Assembly (NCBI GenBank): GCA_003134855.1
Contig: PLCS01000008.1
Location: forward strand, 62,001-126,000
Length of the DNA stretch: 64,000 nucleotides
Source: Acidobacteriaceae bacterium
Lineage (GTDB): Bacteria; Acidobacteriota; Terriglobia; Terriglobales; Acidobacteriaceae
Direction of reading: 5' to 3'
Of this stretch, positions 1 through 7,408 are shown in pieces (positions within the stretch are counted from its first letter, which is position 1; every line of letters begins with the position of its first letter). Made by a program: the position numbers and the translations under genes. The notes below the pieces were generated by a model that saw only the letters and a program-made list of their open reading frames with translations, was not told the origin of the DNA and searched no databases.

Positions 1-90
1 GGAGTAAAAGAGAAAGTCGATGAAGCCGATCTCGATCACCGCCCGCCAGACGGGGGTTAGACGGCGCCGGTTGGTCCGCTGGCTCTGCAT
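1..90 (-). CDS. Start of a divergent membrane-protein gene (partial)
   Basis: An ATG on the minus strand opens 30 codons that run off the left edge without a stop. An AGGA sequence lies about 6 bases upstream of the start. The N-terminus is basic (QRTNRRR) and is followed by the hydrophobic stretch VIEIGFIDFLFY, as in a short membrane protein with a positive cytoplasmic tail. It would be divergently transcribed from the M16 peptidase operon, with about 130 bp of shared promoter region. No function can be given from so few residues. Confidence is moderate because only the start is visible. Confidence 0.5.
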   Translation of the reverse strand, partial: MQSQRTNRRRLTPVWRAVIEIGFIDFLFYS

Positions 91-220
91 GGTAATCCTA
101 TCGTACAAGAGTCGAATGAGGATTCCGTAAGGGCTGCCGGTTTGACCCCCCTCGGTCCATGGCACTAGCTTGGAAGAGTACGGGGGGTGCGCGTTTGCGT
201 CCCTCCGGCAAGGAGATTGG

Positions 221-1774
221 ATGCAAAGGATAAAAATTCCCTGGTTTTGCAAGGGCGCTGGGGCGCTGATGCTGGCGGTTGTGGCCATGGCGGGCGCGCG
301 AGCACAAGACCTGAAGAGCTTCGAGCAAAGAATCACGACCAAGGTGCTGCCCAACGGGCTGACGCTGGTCATCTGCGAGCGGCCGGAGGCGCCGGTCTTC
401 AGCTACTCCACGTTTATCGACGCGGGCGATGTGAACGATCCATCGGGAGAGAGCGGCCTGGCGCATATGTTCGAGCACCTGGCCTTCAAAGGAACCAGTG
501 AGATCGGCACCAAAGACTACGCCGCCGAGAAGATTGCTCTGGCCAAGGTGGAGTCGGCCAACGACGCCTACGAAGCCGAGTACCTGAAGGCCGTGGGCCG
601 CGATGAAAAGAAGCTCGTCGAGTTGAAGAAGGCTTTCAAGGAGGCTGAGGCCGAGGCGCACAAGTACGTCATCCCCAACCAGTTCACCGACGTGGCCGAG
701 CGCAACGGAGCCGAGGGACTGAACGCTGAAACTCAGTTGGACGAGACGATCTACTTCTGGTCGATGCCGGAGAATCGCCTGGAGCTGTGGGCGTGGCTGG
801 AGAGCGGGCGGCTGGCCGACACGGTGCCGCGCGAGTTCTACAAGGAGCGCGATGTGGTGAATGAAGAGCGGCGGATGCGCACCGACTCGAACCCCATTGG
901 CCGCCTCGTCGAGCAGTTCCTGTCCACCGCCTACGTGGCGCATAACTATGGCCGCAGCGGCATCGGCTGGCCCAGCGAGGTCGCGCAGATCAACGCCACC
1001 GAGGCGATGGAATTCCACAAAAAGTATTACGTGGGGTCGAACATCGTCGTCGCCGTGGTGGGTGACGTGAAGGCCTCGGAAGCGCTGCCGATGCTGGAGC
1101 GTTACTTCAGCAAGATTCCCGCCGGTCCCAAGCCGGAGGAGATGACCACCGTCGAGCCCAAACAATTTGCCGAGAAGACCGTGGCGATCCGCGAGCAGAC
1201 GCAGCCGTTTTACCTCGAAGGCTACCATCGGCCCGACTACCGCTCGCCCGACGCCGAGGTCTACGACGCCATCACCGACATCATGTCCAACGGGCGCGTC
1301 TCGCGGCTCTATCGCCGCCTGGTGCGCGATGCTCAGATTGCCGCTGAGGCCGAGGGCTTCTCACCCTTCCCTGGCGACAAGTACCCCGGACTCTTCGCCT
1401 TCTATGCCGTTCCGCTGCCCGGTCACACGCCGGCTGAGATGCGCGACGCCATCCACAAGGAGATCGACAAGCTCAAAAACACCGACGTGAGCGACGAGGA
1501 GCTGGCCATGTACAAGACGCGCACCCGCGCCGACCTGCTGCGCGGATTGGCCGACAATCAGGGCCTGGCCAACTCGCTGGCCCAGTACCAGACCCGCTAC
1601 GGCGACTGGCGCGAGCTCTTCCTGCAACTCGACAAGGTGGACAAGGTGACCAAGGCGGATATCCGCCGCGTGGCCAACGAGGTCTTCGTTCCCAGCAACC
1701 GCACCGAGTCCTGGATCGAGACCGAAGCTGCCGGAAAGACCGCGACTGCGCAGCAAGATGGAGGCGCGCAATGA
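221..1774 (+). CDS. M16 family zinc metallopeptidase, catalytic member
   Basis: Exported zinc peptidase of the pitrilysin/M16 family. From the ATG at 221, preceded by AGGAG, the protein has 517 residues. It begins with a basic-hydrophobic signal peptide ending near residue 28 (ARA/Q). The inverted zinc motif HMFEH is at about residues 82-86, and a downstream NEERRMR segment can supply the third, glutamate ligand, so the active site looks complete. An in-frame start at 170 exists but lacks a ribosome site and would put 17 polar residues before the signal peptide. Its stop overlaps the next gene's ATG (ATGA), which suggests coupled translation and a heterodimer of catalytic and non-catalytic M16 subunits, as is known for bacterial M16B pairs. 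Substrate unknown. Confidence 0.93.
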   Translation: MQRIKIPWFCKGAGALMLAVVAMAGARAQDLKSFEQRITTKVLPNGLTLVICERPEAPVFSYSTFIDAGDVNDPSGESGLAHMFEHLAFKGTSEIGTKDYAAEKIALAKVESANDAYEAEYLKAVGRDEKKLVELKKAFKEAEAEAHKYVIPNQFTDVAERNGAEGLNAETQLDETIYFWSMPENRLELWAWLESGRLADTVPREFYKERDVVNEERRMRTDSNPIGRLVEQFLSTAYVAHNYGRSGIGWPSEVAQINATEAMEFHKKYYVGSNIVVAVVGDVKASEALPMLERYFSKIPAGPKPEEMTTVEPKQFAEKTVAIREQTQPFYLEGYHRPDYRSPDAEVYDAITDIMSNGRVSRLYRRLVRDAQIAAEAEGFSPFPGDKYPGLFAFYAVPLPGHTPAEMRDAIHKEIDKLKNTDVSDEELAMYKTRTRADLLRGLADNQGLANSLAQYQTRYGDWRELFLQLDKVDKVTKADIRRVANEVFVPSNRTESWIETEAAGKTATAQQDGGAQ

Positions 1775-3255
1775 AGAGCTTGTTCATGAAGCATTTTTCT
1801 GGAATCGTTTTGGCAGGCGCAATCTTTGCTGCCCTTCTTGCTCCCATCACTCTCCCCGCCCAACAAGCCAAGCCCTGGGAGCAGATTCCCACGCCCAAGC
1901 TGCACGACTTCAAGCCCCACCAGCCCCAGCGCATTGAACTCAAAAACGGCATCGTGCTCTTCCTGCAAGAGGACCATGAGCTGCCCTTCGTCTCCGGCTC
2001 GGTGTCGATTCCCGGCGGCGCGCGCGATGAGGATGCGGCCAAGACAGGGCTGATCAGTCTCTACGGACAGGCGTGGCGCACCAGCGGCACAGCCAAGCTC
2101 AGCGGCGACGCCCTCGACGCCCTGCTCGAAGCCAAGGCGGCGCACATCGAAACCGGCGGCGATGTGGATTCCACAGCTCTTTCGTGGGACTCGCTCAAGG
2201 GCGACGCGGATCAGGTTTTTGCGCTTGCCATAGACCTGCTTTTTCACCCGCAATTCAGCGCGGAGAAACTGCAACTGGCGCAGCAGCAGGTGGCCACCGG
2301 GATCATGCGCCGCAACGACGATGAGGGCGGGATCGCCAGCCGCGAGTCGGCCAAGCTGGTCTACGGCGCTAACTCTCCCTACACGCGCCAGCCGGAGTTC
2401 GCCACCATCGGCGCGGTCACCGTGGACGACTTGAAGGCCTGGCACGACCGCACCATCGGCGGCAAGCTGATCGTCTCCATTAGCGGCGACTTCGACCCGG
2501 CGGCGATGGAGGCCAAGCTGCGCGCGGCCTTCGAGGGGCTGCCGCCGGTCAAGGCAGCTCCGCCCCGCCACGACAGCTTTGCCGGTCCCAGGCCGGGCGT
2601 CTTCTTCATCGACAAGGAAGACGTCAACCAGTCCAATGTACAGATTGTGGGCCTGGGCACGGACCGCCGCAATCCCGACGTTCCCGCCCTCGCGGTGATG
2701 AACGAGATTCTCGGCGGCAGCTTTGCCAGCCGGATGTTCCAGAAGGTGCGCACCGAGCTGGGCCTGGCCTATGCGGTGGGCGGCAGCTACGGATATGCCT
2801 ACGATCATCCCGCCACCTTCCATGCCGTCGTGATGACCAAGAGCGTCTCGACCGTCGATGCAACCAAGGCCGCGCTGGCCGAGATCGCCGGCCTCACCAC
2901 CAAACCCTTCACCGATGAGGAGCTGGCCCGTGCCAAGGACAATATCCTCAACTCCTTCCTCTTCAAGTACGACACCAGGGAGAAGGTCCTGGCCGAGCGT
3001 GTGCGCCTCGAGTTTTACGGCTATCCGCCCGACTACCTGGAGACCTACAAGGCCGCGCTGGAAAAAGTATCGGTGGCTGACCTGAACCGGGTGGCGACCA
3101 AGTACATTCATCCTGACAAGCTGGCGATTCTGGTAGTAGGCAATGGCCCGGAGATCAAGCCTGGACTGGACGAACTGAAGCTGGGGCCGGTGCAGACGGT
3201 GGACATCACGATCCCCATGCCCAAGCAGCCTGAGGGGCCAGGACAGAAGCAGTAA
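1771..3255 (+). CDS. M16 family peptidase-like protein, non-catalytic partner
   Basis: Second M16 protein, 494 residues, with an N-terminal signal sequence ending near PAQQ. It has the family fold pattern, with the opening PQRIELKNGIVLFLQEDHELPF and a C-terminal M16 domain around residues 190-380. Where the catalytic member has HxxEH, this one reads KTGLISLYGQAW, with no histidine pair, so it should not bind zinc. That is the usual arrangement of the substrate-binding subunit in two-gene M16B peptidases. It overlaps the upstream catalytic gene by 4 bp and is probably co-transcribed and co-translated with it. Confidence in family is high; the subunit role is inferred from the missing motif. 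Confidence 0.9.
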   Translation: MKSLFMKHFSGIVLAGAIFAALLAPITLPAQQAKPWEQIPTPKLHDFKPHQPQRIELKNGIVLFLQEDHELPFVSGSVSIPGGARDEDAAKTGLISLYGQAWRTSGTAKLSGDALDALLEAKAAHIETGGDVDSTALSWDSLKGDADQVFALAIDLLFHPQFSAEKLQLAQQQVATGIMRRNDDEGGIASRESAKLVYGANSPYTRQPEFATIGAVTVDDLKAWHDRTIGGKLIVSISGDFDPAAMEAKLRAAFEGLPPVKAAPPRHDSFAGPRPGVFFIDKEDVNQSNVQIVGLGTDRRNPDVPALAVMNEILGGSFASRMFQKVRTELGLAYAVGGSYGYAYDHPATFHAVVMTKSVSTVDATKAALAEIAGLTTKPFTDEELARAKDNILNSFLFKYDTREKVLAERVRLEFYGYPPDYLETYKAALEKVSVADLNRVATKYIHPDKLAILVVGNGPEIKPGLDELKLGPVQTVDITIPMPKQPEGPGQKQ

Positions 3256-3270
3256 GTCAGACAAAGAAAG

Positions 3271-3330
3271 AGTGCCCCACCCTCGCCGAGTTTTTGTTTT
3301 TCGGCTAAGGTGTGAAACCATGAACCTCAT
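3271..3330 (+). repeat. Dispersed repeat family D (copy 1)
   Basis: Begins with TGCCCCACCCTCGCCG, then a T-rich loop (GTTTTTGTTTTTCGGC) and a GTGTGAAACC arm. Related copies occur near 27.2, 30.35, 42.8 and, diverged, 19.45 kb. It lies between the M16 operon and glmU and may act as a transcriptional punctuation hairpin. Confidence 0.6.
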
Positions 3331-3355
3331 GTAAGTCAGTTCCAGGAGTTATTAA

Positions 3356-4759
3356 GTGGGATCGAATTCTAAGTTAGCCGTGGTCATCATGGCGGCGGGC
3401 AAAGGGACGCGGCTGAAGTCGCAGCGGCCCAAGGTGCTGCACGAGATCGGCGGCAAGCCGCTGCTGGCCCACGTGATCGCCGCCGCGAGCAAGATCGTCG
3501 CGCCCGCCGAGATCTTCGTCGTCATCGGCCACCATGCGGAGAAGGTGCGGGCAGCGGTAGCCTCGACCGGCGTCGGCTTTGTCGAGCAGACCGAGCAGCT
3601 CGGCACCGGGCACGCCATTCAGTGCACGCGCGAGGCCATCTCCGGCTACGACAACATTCTTGTCCTTTCCGGCGACGTGCCGCTGATCCGTTCAGAAACA
3701 ATAGAACAGCTCTGGAGCTTCCATCAATCCGAGCAGGCGGCAATGACCATCCTGACCGCCGCGCCCGCCGACCCCGCAGGCTACGGACGCATTGTCCGCC
3801 GCTCTCCTCAATCGCCCGAAGTGGAGGCCATTGTCGAGCAGAAAGCGCTGACCGTCGCGCAGCAGAGCATCGGCGAGATCAACTCCGGCATCTACGCCTT
3901 TCAGACCGCGCCGCTGCTGGCTCATCTGGGTAAGCTCACCGCCGACAACGCCCACGGAGAGCTTTACCTTACCGATATGGCCGGTCTGCTGTGCGCTGCG
4001 GGCCAGCGCGTGGTCGCTATTCAGGCCACCGAAGCCATCGAAGTTTTGGGCGCAAACACTATCGCCGAATTGGTTGCCCTCGATGCCACGCTACGCGCCG
4101 CCACGGCCAATCGGCTGATGGCTGCGGGCGTGACCATCTATCGGCCCGAGACCTGCGTGATCGACGCCGATGTCGAGGTTGCCGCCGATACGGTGATCGA
4201 ACCGTTTGTGCAATTGCTGGGCCGCACGAATATCGGCGGCGATTGCATGATCCGGTCGTATACTGTGATCGAGAACTGCAAGCTGGGCCGCGGCGTGCTG
4301 GTTCGTCAAAGCTGTGTACTGGCTGAGAGCAGCGTCGCGGATGGCGCCAAAATCGGTCCTTTCGCGCACCTCCGTACGGGCAGCGAGATCGGCGAAGACG
4401 CGCATGTCGGCAACTTTGTCGAGACCAAAAAAGCGAAGCTGGGCAAGGGCGCCAAAGCCAACCACCTCACCTACCTGGGCGATGCCGAGGTGGGCGCGGG
4501 AAGCAACATCGGCGCAGGGGTCATCACCTGCAACTACGACGGCGTTCACAAGCACAAGACGACCATCGGCAAGGAGGCCTTCATCGGCAGCGATTCAACA
4601 CTGGTGGCGCCGGTCGAGGTGGGCGATGGGGCCTACATCGGCGCCGGCTCCTGCATCACCCACAACGTGCCCGCGGGAGCTCTGGCCGTGGGCCGAGCTC
4701 GCCAGGTCATCAAAGAAGACTGGGCCGCAGCCCTGCGCGCCCTCCGGCAAAAGGAGTAG
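3356..4759 (+). CDS. glmU: Bifunctional GlmU: glucosamine-1-phosphate acetyltransferase / GlcNAc-1-P uridyltransferase
   Basis: Makes UDP-GlcNAc, the precursor of peptidoglycan and lipopolysaccharide, in the cytoplasm. The N-terminal uridyltransferase domain (about residues 5-230) carries the nucleotide motif MAAGKGTRLKSQRPKVL and LSGDVPL. The C-terminal domain (about 250-460) is a left-handed beta helix of hexapeptide repeats ending in the acetyltransferase signature region (FVETKKAKLGKGAKANH, then YLGDAEVGAGSNIGAG). Length 467 aa is normal for the family. The start is a GTG at 3356, preceded by AGGAG 8 bases upstream. A small pterin dehydratase gene follows after 4 bp, and the two are probably co-transcribed. 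Confidence 0.97.
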   Translation: MGSNSKLAVVIMAAGKGTRLKSQRPKVLHEIGGKPLLAHVIAAASKIVAPAEIFVVIGHHAEKVRAAVASTGVGFVEQTEQLGTGHAIQCTREAISGYDNILVLSGDVPLIRSETIEQLWSFHQSEQAAMTILTAAPADPAGYGRIVRRSPQSPEVEAIVEQKALTVAQQSIGEINSGIYAFQTAPLLAHLGKLTADNAHGELYLTDMAGLLCAAGQRVVAIQATEAIEVLGANTIAELVALDATLRAATANRLMAAGVTIYRPETCVIDADVEVAADTVIEPFVQLLGRTNIGGDCMIRSYTVIENCKLGRGVLVRQSCVLAESSVADGAKIGPFAHLRTGSEIGEDAHVGNFVETKKAKLGKGAKANHLTYLGDAEVGAGSNIGAGVITCNYDGVHKHKTTIGKEAFIGSDSTLVAPVEVGDGAYIGAGSCITHNVPAGALAVGRARQVIKEDWAAALRALRQKE

Positions 4760-4763
4760 ACCT

Positions 4764-5042
4764 ATGACCGCATTAACCGCTCAGGATGCTGCCTCCCGAC
4801 TCGCCGCTCTGCCCGGCTGGCAGATCGAAGAGGGGGAGCTAACGCGAACCTTCAGTTTCAAGGACTTCCTTGCCGCGTTGGCCTTCGTCAACCGGGTGGG
4901 CGAGCAGGCCGAGAAGGCCGCCCACCACCCCGACATCGACATTCGCTACAACAAGGTGCGCCTGGGACTGGTGACGCACGACGAAGGAGGCCTGACGGCG
5001 AAGGATTTCGAGCTTGCGGCTGTCATCGACAGGCTGGCCTGA
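4764..5042 (+). CDS. 4a-hydroxytetrahydrobiopterin dehydratase (pterin-4-alpha-carbinolamine dehydratase)
   Basis: A 92-residue protein of the PCD/DCoH family, which dehydrates the 4a-carbinolamine formed by aromatic amino-acid hydroxylases. The family signature is visible: GWQIEEGELTRTF near the start, FKDFLAALAFVNRVGEQAEKA in the middle, and the catalytic HHPDIDIRYNKVRLGLVTH block with its histidine pair and downstream histidine. The ATG at 4764 follows an AAGGAG and begins 4 bp after the glmU stop, so it is likely in the glmU operon. The frame is open upstream inside glmU, but that extension is a shadow. No phenylalanine hydroxylase is in the window, so it may recycle another pterin. Confidence 0.93.
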   Translation: MTALTAQDAASRLAALPGWQIEEGELTRTFSFKDFLAALAFVNRVGEQAEKAAHHPDIDIRYNKVRLGLVTHDEGGLTAKDFELAAVIDRLA

Positions 5043-5446
5043 CGGCGCATGGGCGGTTCTTCCGGCTTCAAGTCGGGTTTCGCCGGCTGGATCGCGCGCG
5101 GTGATCCTGAAATCTGGATTTGCGATTCCCGCATCTTCTCAGTAAATATTTGGGAAGGTTGTCCCACTGTGCGGGAAAGCCGCAAATCCTGCGCCGACGT
5201 TAAAGCAGTTGCAATCCCTCCGGCATGCGCCCGCCGGTGATTGCAAAATGATTGCCGGAAATACTGAGTAAGTGTAAGATTACAAATAGTATGCCACAAC
5301 TTATTCGGCCCCCATCCATCTGATTGATTACAGAAAATGTTTCGTATCGGGATACAAAGAGACCTCGTAGGATCGTTCACTGAAGATTGAGGAAATATTT
5401 CGATTTTTGTATTTGACTTCGACTGAATCTATGCTATGGTGTATAT
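5043..5446. other. Intergenic region upstream of candidate small RNA
   Basis: No supported gene. Short open frames here lack ribosome sites and family features. An inverted pair CTCAGTA (about 5139) and TACTGAG (about 5263) encloses about 120 bp. The sequence becomes AT-rich towards the promoter at 5413-5440. Confidence 0.5.
5413..5440 (+). promoter_or_regulatory. Sigma-70-like promoter for the candidate sRNA or leader
   Basis: TTGACT at 5413-5418 and TATGGT at 5435-5440 are separated by 16 bp in AT-rich DNA. Transcription would start near 5447, just ahead of the first hairpin. Confidence 0.5.
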
Positions 5447-5553
5447 ATTCCAGTTGAGGAGGAGGCACAGCTTGCCGCCTCCGAAGCGGGAAGTAGTTTG
5501 CGTCACTGGCCTCCCGGCACGAACAGCTCGACCGTTCGTGCCGCCTTTTTTTT
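5447..5553 (+). ncRNA. Candidate small RNA or terminated leader, about 107 nt
   Basis: Between a promoter-like site and an intrinsic terminator there is a short transcript-sized stretch with no convincing reading frame. A first hairpin can form between GGAGGC (5461-5466) and GCCTCC (5477-5482). A single-stranded linker follows, and then the terminator stem at 5515-5543. It lies about 100 bp upstream of the PCYCGC-domain gene at 5652, so it is either an independent sRNA or an attenuator in that gene's leader. It does not match any RNA family I can identify with confidence (SRP RNA and tmRNA motifs are absent; a 6S RNA cannot be judged by eye). Confidence 0.5.
5515..5553 (+). terminator. Intrinsic terminator
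   Basis: A 10-bp perfect stem, CGGCACGAAC (5515-5524) pairing with GTTCGTGCCG (5534-5543), is followed two bases later by eight T residues (5546-5553). This is one of the clearest Rho-independent terminators in the window. Confidence 0.85.
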
Positions 5554-5651
5554 GCGCCAAAATCAACGCCCGCACGCCGCTTACCCCTCATGGCCGTGCC
5601 GGCTTCCGATTCTTGCCTGCTTCGGTCTAAAATAGGAGCCAAGGGGGTCGT

Positions 5652-6107
5652 ATGACGAACAACTGGATGAAGCGCCGTTGGGTTCTGGGTCTGGCTGTCT
5701 TTGCCGTGACCGTGGCCAGCTACGCGCAGTGGTCGAATCCGGCCGACGATGTTCCCGCCTATTACCCCTCCGCGCCGCTCAAGGTGAGCGCCCTGCCACC
5801 GATTCTCTCCGGCGCCCAACTGACCGGCGAACACTTCCGCTATCCATGGCAGGTGCACGCCTACCAGCAGGCGATCAAGATTAGCAGTGTGCTTTATCAA
5901 CTCCCCTGCTGGTGCCACTGTGATCGCGCCCTGGGGCACACCAGCCTGCGCAGTTGCTATGAGACCGCGCACAGCACCCAGTGCGACATCTGCGCCAAGG
6001 AGGGCTTCTTTGCTTATCAGCAGACCAAGTTGGGCAAGACGCCGGCGCAGATCCGCGAGGCCGTCAATCGCCGCGAGTACGAGAGCATCGATCTGGAGAA
6101 GCAGTAG
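5652..6107 (+). CDS. PCYCGC-motif exported protein
   Basis: A 151-residue protein with an N-terminal signal segment (RRWVLGLAVFAVTVASYA). The central Cys-rich motif LPCWCHCDRALGH is followed by further cysteines (SCYE, CDICAKEG). This matches the PCYCGC family of bacterial proteins of unknown function, which usually carry this motif after a signal or lipobox. The three closely spaced cysteines could hold a metal or heme, but no CxxCH heme site is present. The ATG at 5652 follows AGGAGCCAAGGGGGTC. It sits alone between the candidate sRNA and the tmRNA gene. Family confidence is good; function is unknown. Confidence 0.8.
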   Translation: MTNNWMKRRWVLGLAVFAVTVASYAQWSNPADDVPAYYPSAPLKVSALPPILSGAQLTGEHFRYPWQVHAYQQAIKISSVLYQLPCWCHCDRALGHTSLRSCYETAHSTQCDICAKEGFFAYQQTKLGKTPAQIREAVNRREYESIDLEKQ

Positions 6108-6182
6108 GCCGGCGGAAAATCCCGAAATGGCGTAAAATGGTTGTAGCAGCACGAGCCAGTTGGCCCGGTACTTCCCGGAATT

Positions 6183-6534
6183 GGGGGCGTCACGGTTTCG
6201 ACGGGATTGATTGCGGCTGAGGAGTCATGCCGGGGGGTGGGCACCCGTAATCGCCTGCAAAAACAAAGTTGCCGACTACAGTCTGCCACTTGCAGCTTAA
6301 TTAAATAAGCTGCCGTCTTCCACGGCTTCGCCTATGGGCTGTGAGCGGACGTCATACAGTAGGCTGGCGGTTGCGGCTCGGTCCGTGTTGCATCCGCGAG
6401 ATCATCGGACTAGCTTCTGGCGCATCTTGTCCGCTCTGAGTGCCAGGGGCGAAACCAAAGGAACCGGACAAAGCATGAACACTCCTGGCTGACAGCGATT
6501 TCGGACGCGGGTTCGACTCCCGCCGCCTCCACCA
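6183..6534 (+). ncRNA. ssrA: Transfer-messenger RNA (tmRNA)
   Basis: Rescues stalled ribosomes in trans-translation with SmpB. The 5' end GGGGGCG pairs with CGCCTCC at the 3' end, leaving ACCA encoded. The third pair is G-U, the alanine identity element. The T arm is recognisable near the 3' end (GGACGCGGGTTCGACTCCCG). The tag frame starts right after GTAATC with the resume codon GCC at 6253 and ends at TAA 6298-6300. It encodes ACKNKVADYSLPLAA, a 15-residue tag ending in the usual LAA degradation signal. Pseudoknot-like GC-rich segments fill 6310-6480. Single-piece form, about 352 nt. Confidence 0.96.
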
Positions 6535-6546
6535 ATCTGATGCAAG

Positions 6547-6566
6547 GCGCACAGGCCACTGTGCGC
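6547..6566. terminator. Hairpin between tmRNA and the convergent FAH-family gene
   Basis: A perfect 8-bp stem, GCGCACAG with CTGTGCGC, and a 4-base loop lie 13 bp after the tmRNA 3' end and 6 bp before the convergent gene's stop. There is no T-run, so any role as a bidirectional terminator is inferred. Confidence 0.45.
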
Positions 6567-6571
6567 TCCTC

Positions 6572-7408
6572 TCAGCTACCTTGTACGACTTCATTTTCAA
6601 GCGTGCCGATAGGGTCGATGGTGATGCGAATCCGATCTCCACTGGCGAGGCTGAAGGAGTTTGGCGGAACGATTCCGGTTCCGGTCATCAGGAATGCGCC
6701 GAAGGGAAAGCTGTTGTCGCGGTAGAGGTATTCAACGAGAGTGGCGGGCGCGCGTTTCAGCTCGGCAAGCGTTGTAGCTCCGGAAAACTCAATGCGGCCG
6801 TCGCGCACAATTTCCACGCTGATGGGTGTAGAGGCTGGCAGCGGCTCACTACCTATGAGCACGCAGGGTCCCAGGGCGCAACTGCCGTCGTAAACCTTTG
6901 CCTGGGGCAGATAAAGCGGATTTTCTCCTTCGATGTCGCGTGAACTCATGTCGTTTCCGGCGGTATAGCCGATGATCTGGCCGCGGTGGTTGATCAGCAG
7001 CGTGAGCTCCGGCTCTGGAACCGACCACGTAGCATCCTTGCGAATGCGCACGCAGCCCCCGGGGCCGGCTACGCGGTGTGGCGTGGATTTAAAGAACAGC
7101 TCGGGACGCTCCGCTGAATAGACGCGATCGTAGAAATCGCCTCCGCCCGCAGTTTTCGACTCATCCATGCGCGCACTGCGGCTGCGGTAGTACGTGACGC
7201 CCGCGGCCCATACTTCCTGATTGCCGATGGGCGCTTCGATCTTAGCCGGCAAAAAATCCTTCGCGGGCTCTCCCTTGTTGACGATGGAGAGAAGATACCC
7301 ATGCAGATCGTCATGCGTAACGAGCGCATCCCACGAGGTCAATGGAACACGATAGTGAATACCATCTTGTTCTACAAAACTACCCAAGTTAGTGCGGTAA
7401 AGTTTCAC
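6572..7408 (-). CDS. FAH-family 2-keto-3-deoxy-pentonate dehydratase (probable)
   Basis: A 278-residue member of the fumarylacetoacetate hydrolase superfamily. The C-terminal FAH domain (about 95-275) shows the metal-binding pattern PEPELTLLI (two Glu), then [18 protein letters not shown] and [16 protein letters not shown]. This is close to archaeal 2-keto-3-deoxy-arabinonate/xylonate dehydratases, which form 2-oxoglutarate semialdehyde. Its GTG start overlaps the stop of the dehydratase gene behind it (GTGA), and a GGAG lies upstream, so translation is coupled. With the YjhG-type dehydratase and the semialdehyde dehydrogenase it completes a Weimberg-type route. Substrate stereochemistry is inferred from context. 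Confidence 0.82.
   Translation of the reverse strand: MKLYRTNLGSFVEQDGIHYRVPLTSWDALVTHDDLHGYLLSIVNKGEPAKDFLPAKIEAPIGNQEVWAAGVTYYRSRSARMDESKTAGGGDFYDRVYSAERPELFFKSTPHRVAGPGGCVRIRKDATWSVPEPELTLLINHRGQIIGYTAGNDMSSRDIEGENPLYLPQAKVYDGSCALGPCVLIGSEPLPASTPISVEIVRDGRIEFSGATTLAELKRAPATLVEYLYRDNSFPFGAFLMTGTGIVPPNSFSLASGDRIRITIDPIGTLENEVVQGS

Noticed and set aside
1597..3330. Minus-strand open frame of 577 codons over the second M16 gene
   Set aside because: Antisense shadow of a well-supported peptidase gene; composition typical of shadow frames.
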